This document shows positions 28,756 through 38,701 of a stretch of 64,000 nt of DNA, one piece after another. The stretch is from Microcaldota archaeon (GTDB taxonomy: Archaea; Micrarchaeota; Micrarchaeia; Micrarchaeales; Micrarchaeaceae), in NCBI GenBank assembly GCA_030037495.1, contig JASHRG010000030.1, forward strand, positions 1 through 64,000. Reading direction: 5' to 3'. The notes beneath the pieces are model-generated. The model made no database searches. It was given only the letters and a program-made list of their open reading frames with translations, and was not told where the DNA came from. Made by a program: the position numbers and the translations under genes. Numbering within the stretch: position 1 is the stretch's first letter; each line of letters starts with the position of its first letter.

Positions 28756-29889
28756 TTAATCTATTGTGCTCTTGAACAGCGCTATTGCTACCGCTGTTGT
28801 AACAGCCGCAAAGATGCACAGGACACCCACGTCCGTTATTATGCTTGCAAGTGGAAATACGCCCTCAAGGACAACAAACCTGAAGCCATTAAGCGCATAT
28901 GTCATCGGGTCAACAACGCTAATCGCTTGAAGGATTGGCGGAAAACTGGTTACTGGGAATATTCCTCCAGAGATGAACCACAAAGGCAAGCCAATAGTTT
29001 GCCCGAATATCTGGAATGCTTGCATGTTCTTCATTCTCGATGCCACGATTATTGATATTCCTGTCATGCACACTGCTAGCAGCATGCCAAGGAACAGTAT
29101 CCAAACTATTCCAAGAACTCCCATTTCAATAGAGTTCCCAAGAAGTATGCCTATTATTATCACAATGAACACTGAGAAGATAGATTGCACGGCGCTGAAA
29201 AGCGTCTTGCCAAGAATTATTGCTGATTTGTTTATAGGTGTTATAAGAAATGCTTTTATGTTCCCGCCCTGCCTGTCTGTTAGGGTTCCTATTCCTGCTC
29301 CAAACAAAGAGCTGAACACTATTATCATGCCTATAACTCCAGAGAAAAGAAAGTCGTCGTAGCCCCCACTCGCACTTGTAATAGGCGTAGACACAGAGGG
29401 ATCAGATACAGGTGCACTTGGAAGGTATTCTTCGCTCTGGAAGTTGCTTTTTGGTCCAAACAATGCAACATCGCCTTGTATTGCTGGCAGAACCTCAGCA
29501 GTTGTGCTGTATTCGATGTTATTATAATACACCTGCACAGAGGGGCTCCCATTGTTAGATGGGAAAGTTGGCAATATCACTATTACAAAGTTTACCTGCC
29601 CTGCGGAGAGCATGCTTAGCGCCTGGTTCTGGTTTGTTACAGCCTTCACCTGCATGAGGTTTTGGGCGCTCAGCGTACTTATAAGCTGCGTTGACTGCTG
29701 GTTGTTCGCGTAGTTAACTACGGCTACTGGCACGTTTGAGATCGCCGCCCCAAGGAAACTGAAGAAAATCAGGATGACAAGCGGGAACATCGCAGTCCTG
29801 ATAACGTTTGTCCTAAGGTTGGCCATGAATATTGCCATTTCCCTCTTGTATATTGATATGGAATCCTCGAGAAGGCTCATCATCTCCAC
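28756..29889 (-). CDS. ABC-2 type permease
   Basis: N-terminal TM, large extracytoplasmic loop, ~5 C-terminal TMs; overlaps ATPase gene. Confidence 0.88.
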   Translation of the reverse strand: MEMMSLLEDSISIYKREMAIFMANLRTNVIRTAMFPLVILIFFSFLGAAISNVPVAVVNYANNQQSTQLISTLSAQNLMQVKAVTNQNQALSMLSAGQVNFVIVILPTFPSNNGSPSVQVYYNNIEYSTTAEVLPAIQGDVALFGPKSNFQSEEYLPSAPVSDPSVSTPITSASGGYDDFLFSGVIGMIIVFSSLFGAGIGTLTDRQGGNIKAFLITPINKSAIILGKTLFSAVQSIFSVFIVIIIGILLGNSIEMGVLGIVWILFLGMLLAVCMTGISIIVASRMKNMQAFQIFGQTIGLPLWFISGGIFPVTSFPPILQAISVVDPMTYALNGFRFVVLEGVFPLASIITDVGVLCIFAAVTTAVAIALFKSTID

Positions 29890-30878
29890 CTTATGTTTGT
29901 CCTGCCCCCCTGCATCTCTCCAGATGCATCCCTCATCCCTGCGCCCGTGAGCTTTATGAAAACATCATCAAGCGTCGGCAGGTGCAGCCCTATGGAAAGC
30001 ACAGGTATTTTCTGCCTTTCCAGCATCGCAGAAATGCTTGCGAATTCATCCTCTTTATCTTTTTCCAACACTGCGGTTATCTTTTCTGTCCTTGCTGTTG
30101 CATTAAGCCCGAATTTGGTTTTTAATAGCGACACTACCTTTTGCACATCCTGCAAATTCACAGTAATCTCGAGCACCTTGCCGCTCCCGGCTATCCTCTT
30201 TACTTCAGAGGGCGTGCCGAGCGCAATCAATTTACCGTGGTCTATTATGCCAAGCCTGTCACAAAGCTCATCCGCCTCTTCAAGGTACTGTGTTGTAAGC
30301 AGTATTGTTGTCCCCTTCTTGTTAAGTTCTCTTATTCTTGTCCACATCGTGCTCCTGTTCTGCACATCAAGGCCTGTGGTCGGCTCGTCAAGCAGCAAGA
30401 TCTTCGGTTCCTGAAGCATGGCCCTTACAAGGCCCAGCCTTCTTTGCATACCGCCAGAAAATGTGCCGGCCTTCTTGTCTCTGAAATTCGTGAGATCCGC
30501 CTCTTGCAAGGCTTCATATATCCTTTTTGCCTGTTCTTTTTCCGGTATGTGGTAAAGGTGGGCAAAAAGGTCGAGGTTCTGCCAGGCCGTGAGGTCAGCT
30601 TCAACAACTGTTTCTTGGGTCATAAGACCCATAAGCTGCTTCGCCCTTTCATGGTTTTCCGCCAGCTCAAATCCATCTATGTATATTTTGCCTGATGTCG
30701 GGATCAGCAGCGTCAGCAGCATGTTTATCGTGGTCGTCTTTCCGGCGCCGTTGGGCCCCAGAAGCCCAAATATCTCCCCCTCCTTTATCGAGAGTGAAAT
30801 GTTGTTCACCGCTGTGAAGTCCCCGAACTTCCTTGTCAGGTTTTCAATCTTTATTATGTCAGCCAAAGTATCACCCAA
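29880..30878 (-). CDS. ABC transporter ATP-binding protein (daunorubicin-resistance type)
   Basis: GPNGAGKTTTINML, FSGGMQRRLGLVRAM, ILLLDEPTTGLD. Confidence 0.92.
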   Translation of the reverse strand: MGDTLADIIKIENLTRKFGDFTAVNNISLSIKEGEIFGLLGPNGAGKTTTINMLLTLLIPTSGKIYIDGFELAENHERAKQLMGLMTQETVVEADLTAWQNLDLFAHLYHIPEKEQAKRIYEALQEADLTNFRDKKAGTFSGGMQRRLGLVRAMLQEPKILLLDEPTTGLDVQNRSTMWTRIRELNKKGTTILLTTQYLEEADELCDRLGIIDHGKLIALGTPSEVKRIAGSGKVLEITVNLQDVQKVVSLLKTKFGLNATARTEKITAVLEKDKEDEFASISAMLERQKIPVLSIGLHLPTLDDVFIKLTGAGMRDASGEMQGGRTNIRWR

Positions 30879-31212
30879 ACTGCTTGTTTGCCTCTTTCGC
30901 CGAGCTTATCATTATCCTTATCACCTGCTTGAAGGTCTTCTCGCCCTTCTTCGTTACCGTGTAATAGTCTTTCGCCTTTCCGCTCTCGAGCCTTGTCTCG
31001 ACCTTTATGTATCCGCCTCTCTCAAGCGATTTCAGAGTATTGTAAACGTCGTTCTTGAGAGTAGATCCCATCACTGCTGCAAATCCTGTTTTCTCAAGCT
31101 GCTTTAGCAGTGCATACGGGTAAGTTTTCCCATGCTTGATCATGACAAGAAGGCGCAGCCTAAGCACCATGCGCTTTATCCCAAGCGGCATCTCCTCAAA
31201 CTGCCTCTCCAT
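30871..31212 (-). CDS. PadR-family-like winged-helix regulator
   Basis: YPYALLKQLEKTGF...LKNDVYNTLKSLERGGYIKVE...KDYYTVTKKGEKTF. Confidence 0.75.
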   Translation of the reverse strand: MERQFEEMPLGIKRMVLRLRLLVMIKHGKTYPYALLKQLEKTGFAAVMGSTLKNDVYNTLKSLERGGYIKVETRLESGKAKDYYTVTKKGEKTFKQVIRIMISSAKEANKQFG

Positions 31213-31236
31213 ATCCGTCCCAATTGGTTTAAACTC

Positions 31237-31262
31237 AATATAGTTTAAATTTAAACTATATT
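31237..31262. promoter_or_regulatory. 26-bp perfect palindrome, candidate operator of PadR/ABC operon
   Basis: AATATAGTTTAAATTTAAACTATATT, 25 bp upstream of the regulator start codon. Confidence 0.6.
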
Positions 31263-31324
31263 ATAAGACAGGATCAGATATTTAAACCTTGCTGGGTTTT
31301 TGAAGAAGGGAAGCGCAAGAATAA

Positions 31325-32794
31325 TCAGACCTTTCCGTGCTCCTTGGTGTAGAGCAGCATGCCCTCATAAGTCCTAGTGACCTGGCTTGCCCTTATCCCA
31401 TAGACCTCTTTGACTCCGAGCTTGTAGGCGAGCTCTATCAGTCTCTGGGTTATTATCCCATCAAATACCACTGCTCTGACGTTCTTCGTGTCCTGTATTG
31501 CCTGTATGAGCTCCCTTATCGGCACTTCTGAGATTACCTCGCCATTCTCGTTGTAGAGCCTGCCTCTGAGTGTGTTGTGCAGCTCATCTAGTGCAGCCAC
31601 GTATTGCTGCCCCCCTGCGCCAGCCGCTGCCTGTGCAGTCTGCCTCTGCGGCATCATGCTAGGTATTCCCCTAATTGGATTTGATGTCGCGGCCTCCTCT
31701 TCAATTATGCTCTTTATGCCTAGCCCCTCATCAGGTTCAGCCTCTCGCTCCGCCGGTTGCGCGGCCATGGGTCTGGGCCTCCTGTTAAGCAGATTGTTTG
31801 ATATCTCTGTGGGGCTGAGTGCTGCGCTCTGGGTCTGGGCCTGCGCCGGGGCTGGTCTGCCGTACCCCTGGCTTCTCTGCTGTGGCCTTGAGTCCCTTAT
31901 AGGAGAACCCCTTTGCTGATAGCCCACGTTACCTCCGTCCCTTTCCCTTTCACGTCCCTTCATGTTCGGGAAAAGCTGCTCCATCGGCACCCTTGACCTC
32001 AGTGACTTGATTATCTCCTTCCTTGTGAGCTCCTCCACCTCCTTTCCGTCGGGAGCCCTTGCAACAAAGTCTATTTCACCCGCATTCATTATGCCCTTTA
32101 GTATTATGTCCCCGCCGCGGTCGCCGTCAAGGAACAGCGTGGTCTCCTTTGTGTTGATCAGGGTGACTATCGTCTTTGGTATGGTGCCTGTTGCTCCGCC
32201 TATCGCAACGCAGTTGGTTATGTCGCTCTTGAGCAGCGCTATCACATCAGCCCTGCCCTCTACAAGGATCACGTCTTCGCTGCTGTCGACATCAGGCCCA
32301 GCCGCGAGTTTCTCAGGTCCGTACTCTGTGACAACGCTGGATTTGATGTCCACTTCTACCATTTCGCTGATTTCCCTGCTGTCAGGTATCTCTGTGCTGA
32401 GCATTATCTTCATGAGCTCCTTTGCCCTGTCCACTATCTTCTTGCGCTTCTCGCTTCTTGTATCCTCTATCTTGTCTATCTTGAAATGGGTTTCAAAAGG
32501 GCCGACCCTGTCAACGGACTCTATTGCAGCTGCGAGAATGCAGGTCTCGACCCTTCCAAGCGAGCTTGGGAGGTGCAGCCTTCCCAGTGTCCTGCTCCCT
32601 TGCGGTTGTGTGTCTATCTCTATCCTTCCTATCTTCCCATTCTTCTGCAGCTCCCTGAGGTCAAGGTCGCTTCCAAGAAGGCCCTCTGTCTGGCCGAATA
32701 CTGCTCCTATTATGTCCGGCTTCTCAACGCTTCCAGATATCTCGAACCTTGCCTCTACCATGTACTTTACTATGTCAATGTAAGTCTTTGCCAT
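31325..32794 (-). CDS. dnaG: DnaG-type primase (archaeal)
   Basis: Toprim VILVEGRADVIALLKSDI, LFLDGDRGGDIILKGI; Gln-rich linker. Confidence 0.9.
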   Translation of the reverse strand: MAKTYIDIVKYMVEARFEISGSVEKPDIIGAVFGQTEGLLGSDLDLRELQKNGKIGRIEIDTQPQGSRTLGRLHLPSSLGRVETCILAAAIESVDRVGPFETHFKIDKIEDTRSEKRKKIVDRAKELMKIMLSTEIPDSREISEMVEVDIKSSVVTEYGPEKLAAGPDVDSSEDVILVEGRADVIALLKSDITNCVAIGGATGTIPKTIVTLINTKETTLFLDGDRGGDIILKGIMNAGEIDFVARAPDGKEVEELTRKEIIKSLRSRVPMEQLFPNMKGRERERDGGNVGYQQRGSPIRDSRPQQRSQGYGRPAPAQAQTQSAALSPTEISNNLLNRRPRPMAAQPAEREAEPDEGLGIKSIIEEEAATSNPIRGIPSMMPQRQTAQAAAGAGGQQYVAALDELHNTLRGRLYNENGEVISEVPIRELIQAIQDTKNVRAVVFDGIITQRLIELAYKLGVKEVYGIRASQVTRTYEGMLLYTKEHGKV

Positions 32795-33069
32795 GTTATC
32801 ACGTGTGCCGAGAATTAGCCAGGGTTTGCACACTTGGTGTTGTACTTATTCCTTCCTCGCGGTAGGTGCCTTATCTGTTCTTTTTGCACTTGCAACAAGA
32901 ATAGCATCATTTGCTTCGTAGCGTGAGAAGTTCATTTATAACACTCAGTATGTACTCGGACTTTTTCTCTATGTATAGACTATGCTAAACAGATATATAA
33001 AGATATTGTGCCAGCTTGGCATGTGGCGTTAAAGCAAGCTATTTAAGAGTTAATGCCAAATCACTAAAC

Positions 33070-33606
33070 ATGGCCGAGAAGATAATAGGCACAATACTGC
33101 TGGCTGCAAGGCACAGGAACTATTATTCCGTGTACCATCTTATTTTCACAGACACAAGGGTCTTGGCCATAGATGCTAATACTGGGCAGCAGCAGGGCAA
33201 CAAATCCCCATTTATGGGAGGTGCAGGGGGCTGGCTGGGCCAGGCTGTGATGATGGGGGCCATGGGCGGCGGCATGTCCGGCATGGCCATGATGAACCAG
33301 GGCATTAAGACGCAGCAGGCCATGTCGCGATGGAACCAGGTGAAGTCGGGTGCCCAGGGAAAGCCTGTAGTCGACTACAAGCAGACCGAGGTTACCGATG
33401 CGATGCTGCAGCTTGGCAATGTGAGTTTTCCATACGATAAAATAAGAAGTGTCCAGGTGAAGAAGGACATCCTCTCACAGAGCTATACGCTGACACTAGA
33501 CATGGGTGCGCTCAACAAGGAGGGCTTCTCGCTTGTAGATGATGCGCAATCGCAGGTGCTAGATCTGTTACAGAAGACGTCCCTCGCGCAGAAGCTGAAG
33601 CAGTAA
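33070..33606 (+). CDS. Hypothetical protein with Met/Gly-rich segment
   Basis: MGGAGGWLGQAVMMGAMGGGMSGMAMMNQG; ATG at 33070. Confidence 0.6.
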   Translation: MAEKIIGTILLAARHRNYYSVYHLIFTDTRVLAIDANTGQQQGNKSPFMGGAGGWLGQAVMMGAMGGGMSGMAMMNQGIKTQQAMSRWNQVKSGAQGKPVVDYKQTEVTDAMLQLGNVSFPYDKIRSVQVKKDILSQSYTLTLDMGALNKEGFSLVDDAQSQVLDLLQKTSLAQKLKQ

Positions 33607-33618
33607 CGGTATGATACA

Positions 33619-34758
33619 ATGGGCATATTTGACTCTATAGGCAACTTCTTTGGCAACATACAGCAGGGCTTCCTCGCAGCCAACGAAGTAAGGAAGATAG
33701 TCTTCAGCGACCCGCAGCTGTTCGTTTACCCAGTGCTCGCGCTTGTCATTGCGGCGATAGCCTTTGCAGTGATAGCGACTATCATAATAATCGCCAGCGT
33801 AGGCGTGGGCGCAGCATCCGCATCTGTGCATGTGGGCTTCGTTACGCTTGTTGTGGGCCTGTTTATAGCCTATGTGGTCGCCTTCTATATTGTAGTATAC
33901 TTCACTACCGCTATGCTAATAGCGTTCAAGTCATATGTCAAGGGCAAGAAGCTCAGCGTCGGACAGGCGCTTGCCGCAACGAATCCATACACGACGCTGC
34001 TCCTTGAATGGTCCATCTTCTATTCAGTGATATCGGTGCTTCTGCAGATAGTTGAGATACTGATAGAAATGGCGCTGAGAAGGTTCGGCATAATCGGCAA
34101 CATAATATCCAGCATAATAGTCAGCGTGGCGAATATATCCCTCTGGCTTGCAGTCCTTTTTGCGCTCCCTGTGATTATAGAAGAGAAAACTGGGCCCATA
34201 CAGACAATAAAGAAGAGCGCAACGTTCATATTCCACAATTTTGGGAACACTTTCGGTGGGCTTATCTACGCAGACATTCTGCAGTATGTGGTAGCCGCTG
34301 TTGGCGTAATTCTGATGTTCCTCGGAGGGCTTGCCGTGCTCTCAACAATTCCATTGGCATTGAGCAGCATAACCCTTGTAGAGGTTGTGATGTTCATAAT
34401 ACTTCTTGTGCTCATGTTCTTCCTGGCTCTCAATCCTGTAGGATCCGTAATACTGCTGATATTATTCCTGATAGCTTACGCCGTGGCGCCTACCCACATG
34501 ACGCTGCTAGCGCTGTCCCTTCTTTCTATCGGCATAGTTGTAATATGGCTTGGACACCTTCTCCAGTACGTGCTCTTCAATGTGTATAGACTGGTGATCT
34601 ACCAGTACAAGACGGAGGGCTTCCTTCCAAAGGGTTTTGACAAGAGCGTTATAAGCAAAAACATAAAGTACAAGTCAGGACAGCAGTCGCAGCCCTCTTC
34701 AGGAGGCGGCGGATCAGGCTCTGGCAAAAGCAGCGACCCATTCGCTAATGACAATTAA
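33619..34758 (+). CDS. Multi-TM membrane protein (DUF6159-like)
   Basis: hydrophobic, FLAANEVRKIVFSDPQLFVYPVLALVIAAIAF; Gly/Ser tail. Confidence 0.6.
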   Translation: MGIFDSIGNFFGNIQQGFLAANEVRKIVFSDPQLFVYPVLALVIAAIAFAVIATIIIIASVGVGAASASVHVGFVTLVVGLFIAYVVAFYIVVYFTTAMLIAFKSYVKGKKLSVGQALAATNPYTTLLLEWSIFYSVISVLLQIVEILIEMALRRFGIIGNIISSIIVSVANISLWLAVLFALPVIIEEKTGPIQTIKKSATFIFHNFGNTFGGLIYADILQYVVAAVGVILMFLGGLAVLSTIPLALSSITLVEVVMFIILLVLMFFLALNPVGSVILLILFLIAYAVAPTHMTLLALSLLSIGIVVIWLGHLLQYVLFNVYRLVIYQYKTEGFLPKGFDKSVISKNIKYKSGQQSQPSSGGGGSGSGKSSDPFANDN

Positions 34759-35144
34759 CCTACTATGTGCTCGAGTCTTCTCCCAATCTTTATCGCAGTT
34801 TTCCTTGTTACCGTGTAGTTCTTCTCAGTCCTTGTCATCTCATCTAATTTTATGAAGTACCAGCCCTGCCCGTTCATTCTCCAGGCCATGTATGTTTCCA
34901 TGAGTGCATTGTCCCTCCACAACCTTAGCGACTCAAATTTCTCATGGTCTATGGAAAGGCTTCCGCGATCCCAGGCCTTGCACTCAAAGACGAGCCCTTT
35001 TCCAGCCCTGACGGCCAAAATGTCAGGCGCAATCCCATTCACTCCGCTTCCGGCCGCCCTTACGACAGAGAACCCCTTCTCAAAAAGGGTGTTCAGGAGC
35101 TCCCTCTCGCCTCGCGCTCCCTTGGAGTATCTCTGAATCGCCAT
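34755..35144 (-). CDS. hjc: Holliday junction resolvase
   Basis: YSKGARGERELLNTLFEKGFSVVRAAGSG, PDILAVRAGKGLVFECKAW. Confidence 0.9.
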   Translation of the reverse strand: MAIQRYSKGARGERELLNTLFEKGFSVVRAAGSGVNGIAPDILAVRAGKGLVFECKAWDRGSLSIDHEKFESLRLWRDNALMETYMAWRMNGQGWYFIKLDEMTRTEKNYTVTRKTAIKIGRRLEHIVG

Positions 35145-35179
35145 GCATCCTTATCTCTGCAAAGAAATAAAACACTTGT

Positions 35180-35731
35180 TTGCTATGTAGACTTATGCAG
35201 TCCCCTGATTATGCTCCCGTGGAACAAAAGCTTTTTGAAAATATGAGAAGGCTCGCCAAAAAGCTGCCGCGATTCAAAGACGGAAGGATTAACTACAGAA
35301 GCTCAAAGATCGCGCCTGTGGTAACCGTGTTTGTTTCGTACAGAGGGAAAATCCTACTGCTGAAAAGGAGCAGTAAGGTGCTAAACTACAAAGGAAAATG
35401 GAACACGGTTGCGGGTTACATAGACGAGTACGTCCATGTAAGGGACAAGATGCTTGCAGAACTGGGCGAGGAACTAGGTTTGAGCCTAAATAACATAACG
35501 CTGCTAAAGATAGGCAATACATTTGTACTTGATGACAGGAAAATAGGTAAGAAATTTGTCACCCACCCCGGGATGGCATTCGTGAGGAAAAAACCAAAGG
35601 TAAAGCTGGACGTGGAGCACACGGAATACAGATGGATATATCCCCAGGCGCTGAAGAATTTTGATACAGTGCCAAAGCTGTCGGTCAGCCTTAGAAATGC
35701 TAAAAATGGAAAATACCTGTTTAGGTACTAG
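35180..35731 (+). CDS. NUDIX hydrolase
   Basis: GKWNTVAGYIDEYVHVRDKMLAELGEELGL Nudix box. Confidence 0.85.
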   Translation: MLCRLMQSPDYAPVEQKLFENMRRLAKKLPRFKDGRINYRSSKIAPVVTVFVSYRGKILLLKRSSKVLNYKGKWNTVAGYIDEYVHVRDKMLAELGEELGLSLNNITLLKIGNTFVLDDRKIGKKFVTHPGMAFVRKKPKVKLDVEHTEYRWIYPQALKNFDTVPKLSVSLRNAKNGKYLFRY

Positions 35732-37074
35732 GGCACAAGCCTGTCCGGGGTTCTTGGGAAGAGCGTTGCCTCCCTTATGTTTGATATTCCAAGGAGCTTC
35801 ATGGTGAATCTCTCTATTCCAAGGCTGAATCCCCCGTGTGGCGGAGCCCCGTACCTAAAGAACTCTGTAAACCATTTAAGGTTCTCAATGTTGTAGCCCT
35901 TGAGCTTCACCTGCTCAACTATCTTTTCATATCTGTGCTCCCTCTGGCCCCCGCTGCTAAGCTCAACTCCCTTGTAAAGAAGGTCCGTGCTCCTTGCGTA
36001 TGTCGGGTCTTCATCAACCCTCATCACGTAGAAGGGCTTTACAGCGAACGGAAACCTATTGATGAATACAAAATCGGACTTGTATTTCTCTCTTGCATAT
36101 TCGCCCAGCGCTATCTCTCCTTTCTTGTCATAGTCCTCCTGGCCCCTTTTCGGGTGCAAGCCTTTCTTTTCCAAAATGTCATACACTTCAGGGAATTCCA
36201 GCACTGGGAACGGCGTCTTCGGGGCCTTAAAATCAGCATCAAAGAGCTTCAGCTCCTCCCCGCATTCTGCTACAACTCCCTTTATTGCGCTCGCAACCAT
36301 CTCCTCCTCAATCTTCATCACATCTCTTTCATCATCTATGAAGGACATTTCAGCAGCACATGTCCTGTGCTCTGTCATGTGGAATGGCGTATTGCTCTGC
36401 TCCGCCCTCCAGCTAGGCCCTATCTCGTAGATCTTCTCGAACCCTGCCAGCATGAGCAATTGCCTATGCAACTGCGGATCCTGCCTTAGAAATGCGTCCT
36501 TTCCGAAATGCTTGAGCTTGAATACCTCGCTTCCTCCCTCTGCAGAGACTCCCATGAGGCTTGGCGTGAACGTCTGCATGAACTTTTGCGAGTAGAGGTA
36601 CCTTTGGAAACCCTCCATAAGCTTTGACTGTATCACAAAGATCGCTGCCTGCTTTGGGTTCCTCAGATCAAGCGCCCTCCAGTCTAGCCTCTTGTCAACG
36701 TTTGTCTCAATGCTGCCCTCTATGTCGATCGGAGAAGCTCCCATGGGCCTGCTCACCACGGTTATCTTGCTTGGTATTATCTCTGCGCCCAGGGCGCTCT
36801 GGATCTTTTCAGGGACGGTTCCATCAACAATCACAAAGTAATTCGGCGCAAGCTCCTCGGTAGCCTTTACTAGCTTCTTGTCTATCTTCTCATTCAGCGC
36901 TGTTATCTGGATAACCCCTGTTATGTCCCTCACCCAGATGAACCTGCCGGTCTTGAGCTCCTTTACCCTGCTTACCCTGCCTGCTATCCTTATCTTGCTT
37001 CCAGGCGTCTTCGCAGAATCCTTAATGTAGTCTACTCTCATCATCGTGTTCACAATTCTATTTATCTGCTCCAA
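35728..37074 (-). CDS. aspS: Aspartyl-tRNA synthetase (archaeal type)
   Basis: GGSEVFKLKHFGKDAFLRQDPQLHRQLLMLAGFEKIYEIGPSWRAE, GGFSLGIERFTMKLLGISNIREATLFPR. Confidence 0.92.
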   Translation of the reverse strand: MEQINRIVNTMMRVDYIKDSAKTPGSKIRIAGRVSRVKELKTGRFIWVRDITGVIQITALNEKIDKKLVKATEELAPNYFVIVDGTVPEKIQSALGAEIIPSKITVVSRPMGASPIDIEGSIETNVDKRLDWRALDLRNPKQAAIFVIQSKLMEGFQRYLYSQKFMQTFTPSLMGVSAEGGSEVFKLKHFGKDAFLRQDPQLHRQLLMLAGFEKIYEIGPSWRAEQSNTPFHMTEHRTCAAEMSFIDDERDVMKIEEEMVASAIKGVVAECGEELKLFDADFKAPKTPFPVLEFPEVYDILEKKGLHPKRGQEDYDKKGEIALGEYAREKYKSDFVFINRFPFAVKPFYVMRVDEDPTYARSTDLLYKGVELSSGGQREHRYEKIVEQVKLKGYNIENLKWFTEFFRYGAPPHGGFSLGIERFTMKLLGISNIREATLFPRTPDRLVP

Positions 37075-37098
37075 CTAAGTTTATAAACACGACGCTAG

Positions 37099-38670
37099 TC
37101 ATGCGCCAAGCATTTTCTGTCTTGTTACTATATAAGTACCTGTTTCAAGCTGGTCCTTTATCCTCATCACGAGTTCGCGCATTTTTCTTTCTTTCATCTT
37201 TGCAATTAGATGGTAAGCCTCGTCCTTTGTTCCCTTTGTTATCAAAATCACGACCTCGCCGAACCTGAACCTTCCTGTTCTTCCCTTCCTCTGTATGTTC
37301 CTTATCTCGCTCGCCACAGGTTCATAGAATATCACAGCATCAACAGAAGGTATGTCAAGGCCCTCTTCGCCGATTGATGTTGCGACAAGCACGTCAAACT
37401 CCCTCTCACGGAAAGCTGCAATGGTGCTGGCCTGGTCCGCGTTTGTAACCCCGTCCTTCTTGCCCACAAATGCTCTTGCCTTTATCCCATTGAGCTGCAT
37501 CAGCTCAACAAGCTTCTTTATCGTTGACCTGTACTGGACGAACACCATGACGCTCCTTCCCTCGTATTTCTCCTTTATTATCTGTATTGTCTTGAACATC
37601 TTCGGGTGTTCTATTCCTTTTGCAAGCGCGTCCCTTGCAGCAAGCTCTGCTCCAATCACTGCAGCATTCTTCAGTATGCTCTGTACGGCCCTGCCCTTCT
37701 GCTCCCTCTCCCTGAGTCCTTTTATGTAGCTCAGGAATGGATGAAGTCCCTCTGTGGAGGCAAGCTCATAGGCATGAAGAAGGTCAAGCACGTAGACATA
37801 GTCAAACATCGCGGCAAACCTATAGTTCGTTGCCTGTATCTTCTTTATGTTGCTGCCCAGCTCAATCAATCTTCCCTTTGGCAGCCTCTCTATGTACCTG
37901 AACGGACTTAGCCCCTTGTCATAGAGCTTCCCAAGGTGCTCCTCTATTACCGGCTTGAGCAGCCTGAGTATCTCATCAATCTCTGGGGTTTTCTCAACGT
38001 GCACGTCAATCGTCTCCTTGCCCATCACGTAGCTCGCAACGTCAGGGTCGGATGACACCCTGATCTCTATGTTCCTTATGCCCATTGTGTCAATGAGCGC
38101 ATCAACCTTGTCCTTCTTGCTTCCTGGCGAGGCTGTGAGCCCAACCAGCTGTATCCCCTGCTCTTTGCACTCATCTGCGATGTATGTGTATGCGTACCTT
38201 CCCACCGCTCTGTGGCATTCATCGAATATCACTATGCCGAAGTTTTCCAGCGAAAGCCTTCCAGACTTTAGGTCATTCGCTATCGTCTGCGGCGTTGCGG
38301 CTATCACCTTTGCGCTTTCTTCAAGTTTCTTTCTTTTCGAGGCCCCAGTGCTTCCTGTGGAAAGCAGCAGCTTGTCAGGTTCTATTTTCAGGAATGCGGC
38401 AAGCGACTTGTAGTGCTGTTCGCTTAGCGGCTTTGTCGGCGCAAGGATTATCGCTTTTTTGCCGCTGTATACGGCATTCGCTATAGCAAAAACGCCAATA
38501 AGTGTTTTCCCCAAGCCTGTGGGCAGTATTACAAGCGAATTCTTTCCTGAAAAAATGCTCTTTGCTATGTTTATCTGGTAATCCCTTGGTTCAACCAGCT
38601 TTGTGTCGACCAATTTACCGCAATCGCCAAGCTCCTTCCAGTCCATAATAATTGGTCTTATTCTCAGCAA
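37099..38670 (-). CDS. Hef/FANCM-like DEAD/H helicase without C-terminal nuclease
   Basis: RDYQINIAKSIF, LPTGLGKTLIGVF, DECHR, helicase C domain; 523 aa ends after helicase. Confidence 0.85.
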   Translation of the reverse strand: MLRIRPIIMDWKELGDCGKLVDTKLVEPRDYQINIAKSIFSGKNSLVILPTGLGKTLIGVFAIANAVYSGKKAIILAPTKPLSEQHYKSLAAFLKIEPDKLLLSTGSTGASKRKKLEESAKVIAATPQTIANDLKSGRLSLENFGIVIFDECHRAVGRYAYTYIADECKEQGIQLVGLTASPGSKKDKVDALIDTMGIRNIEIRVSSDPDVASYVMGKETIDVHVEKTPEIDEILRLLKPVIEEHLGKLYDKGLSPFRYIERLPKGRLIELGSNIKKIQATNYRFAAMFDYVYVLDLLHAYELASTEGLHPFLSYIKGLREREQKGRAVQSILKNAAVIGAELAARDALAKGIEHPKMFKTIQIIKEKYEGRSVMVFVQYRSTIKKLVELMQLNGIKARAFVGKKDGVTNADQASTIAAFREREFDVLVATSIGEEGLDIPSVDAVIFYEPVASEIRNIQRKGRTGRFRFGEVVILITKGTKDEAYHLIAKMKERKMRELVMRIKDQLETGTYIVTRQKMLGA

Positions 38671-38701
38671 TAAATAGCTTTCTTTCTATATTCTAGTAGA
38701 G

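Noticed and set aside
31962-32783. 273-aa plus-strand ORF opposite dnaG
   Set aside because: Antisense shadow of a conserved primase; no recognisable domain.
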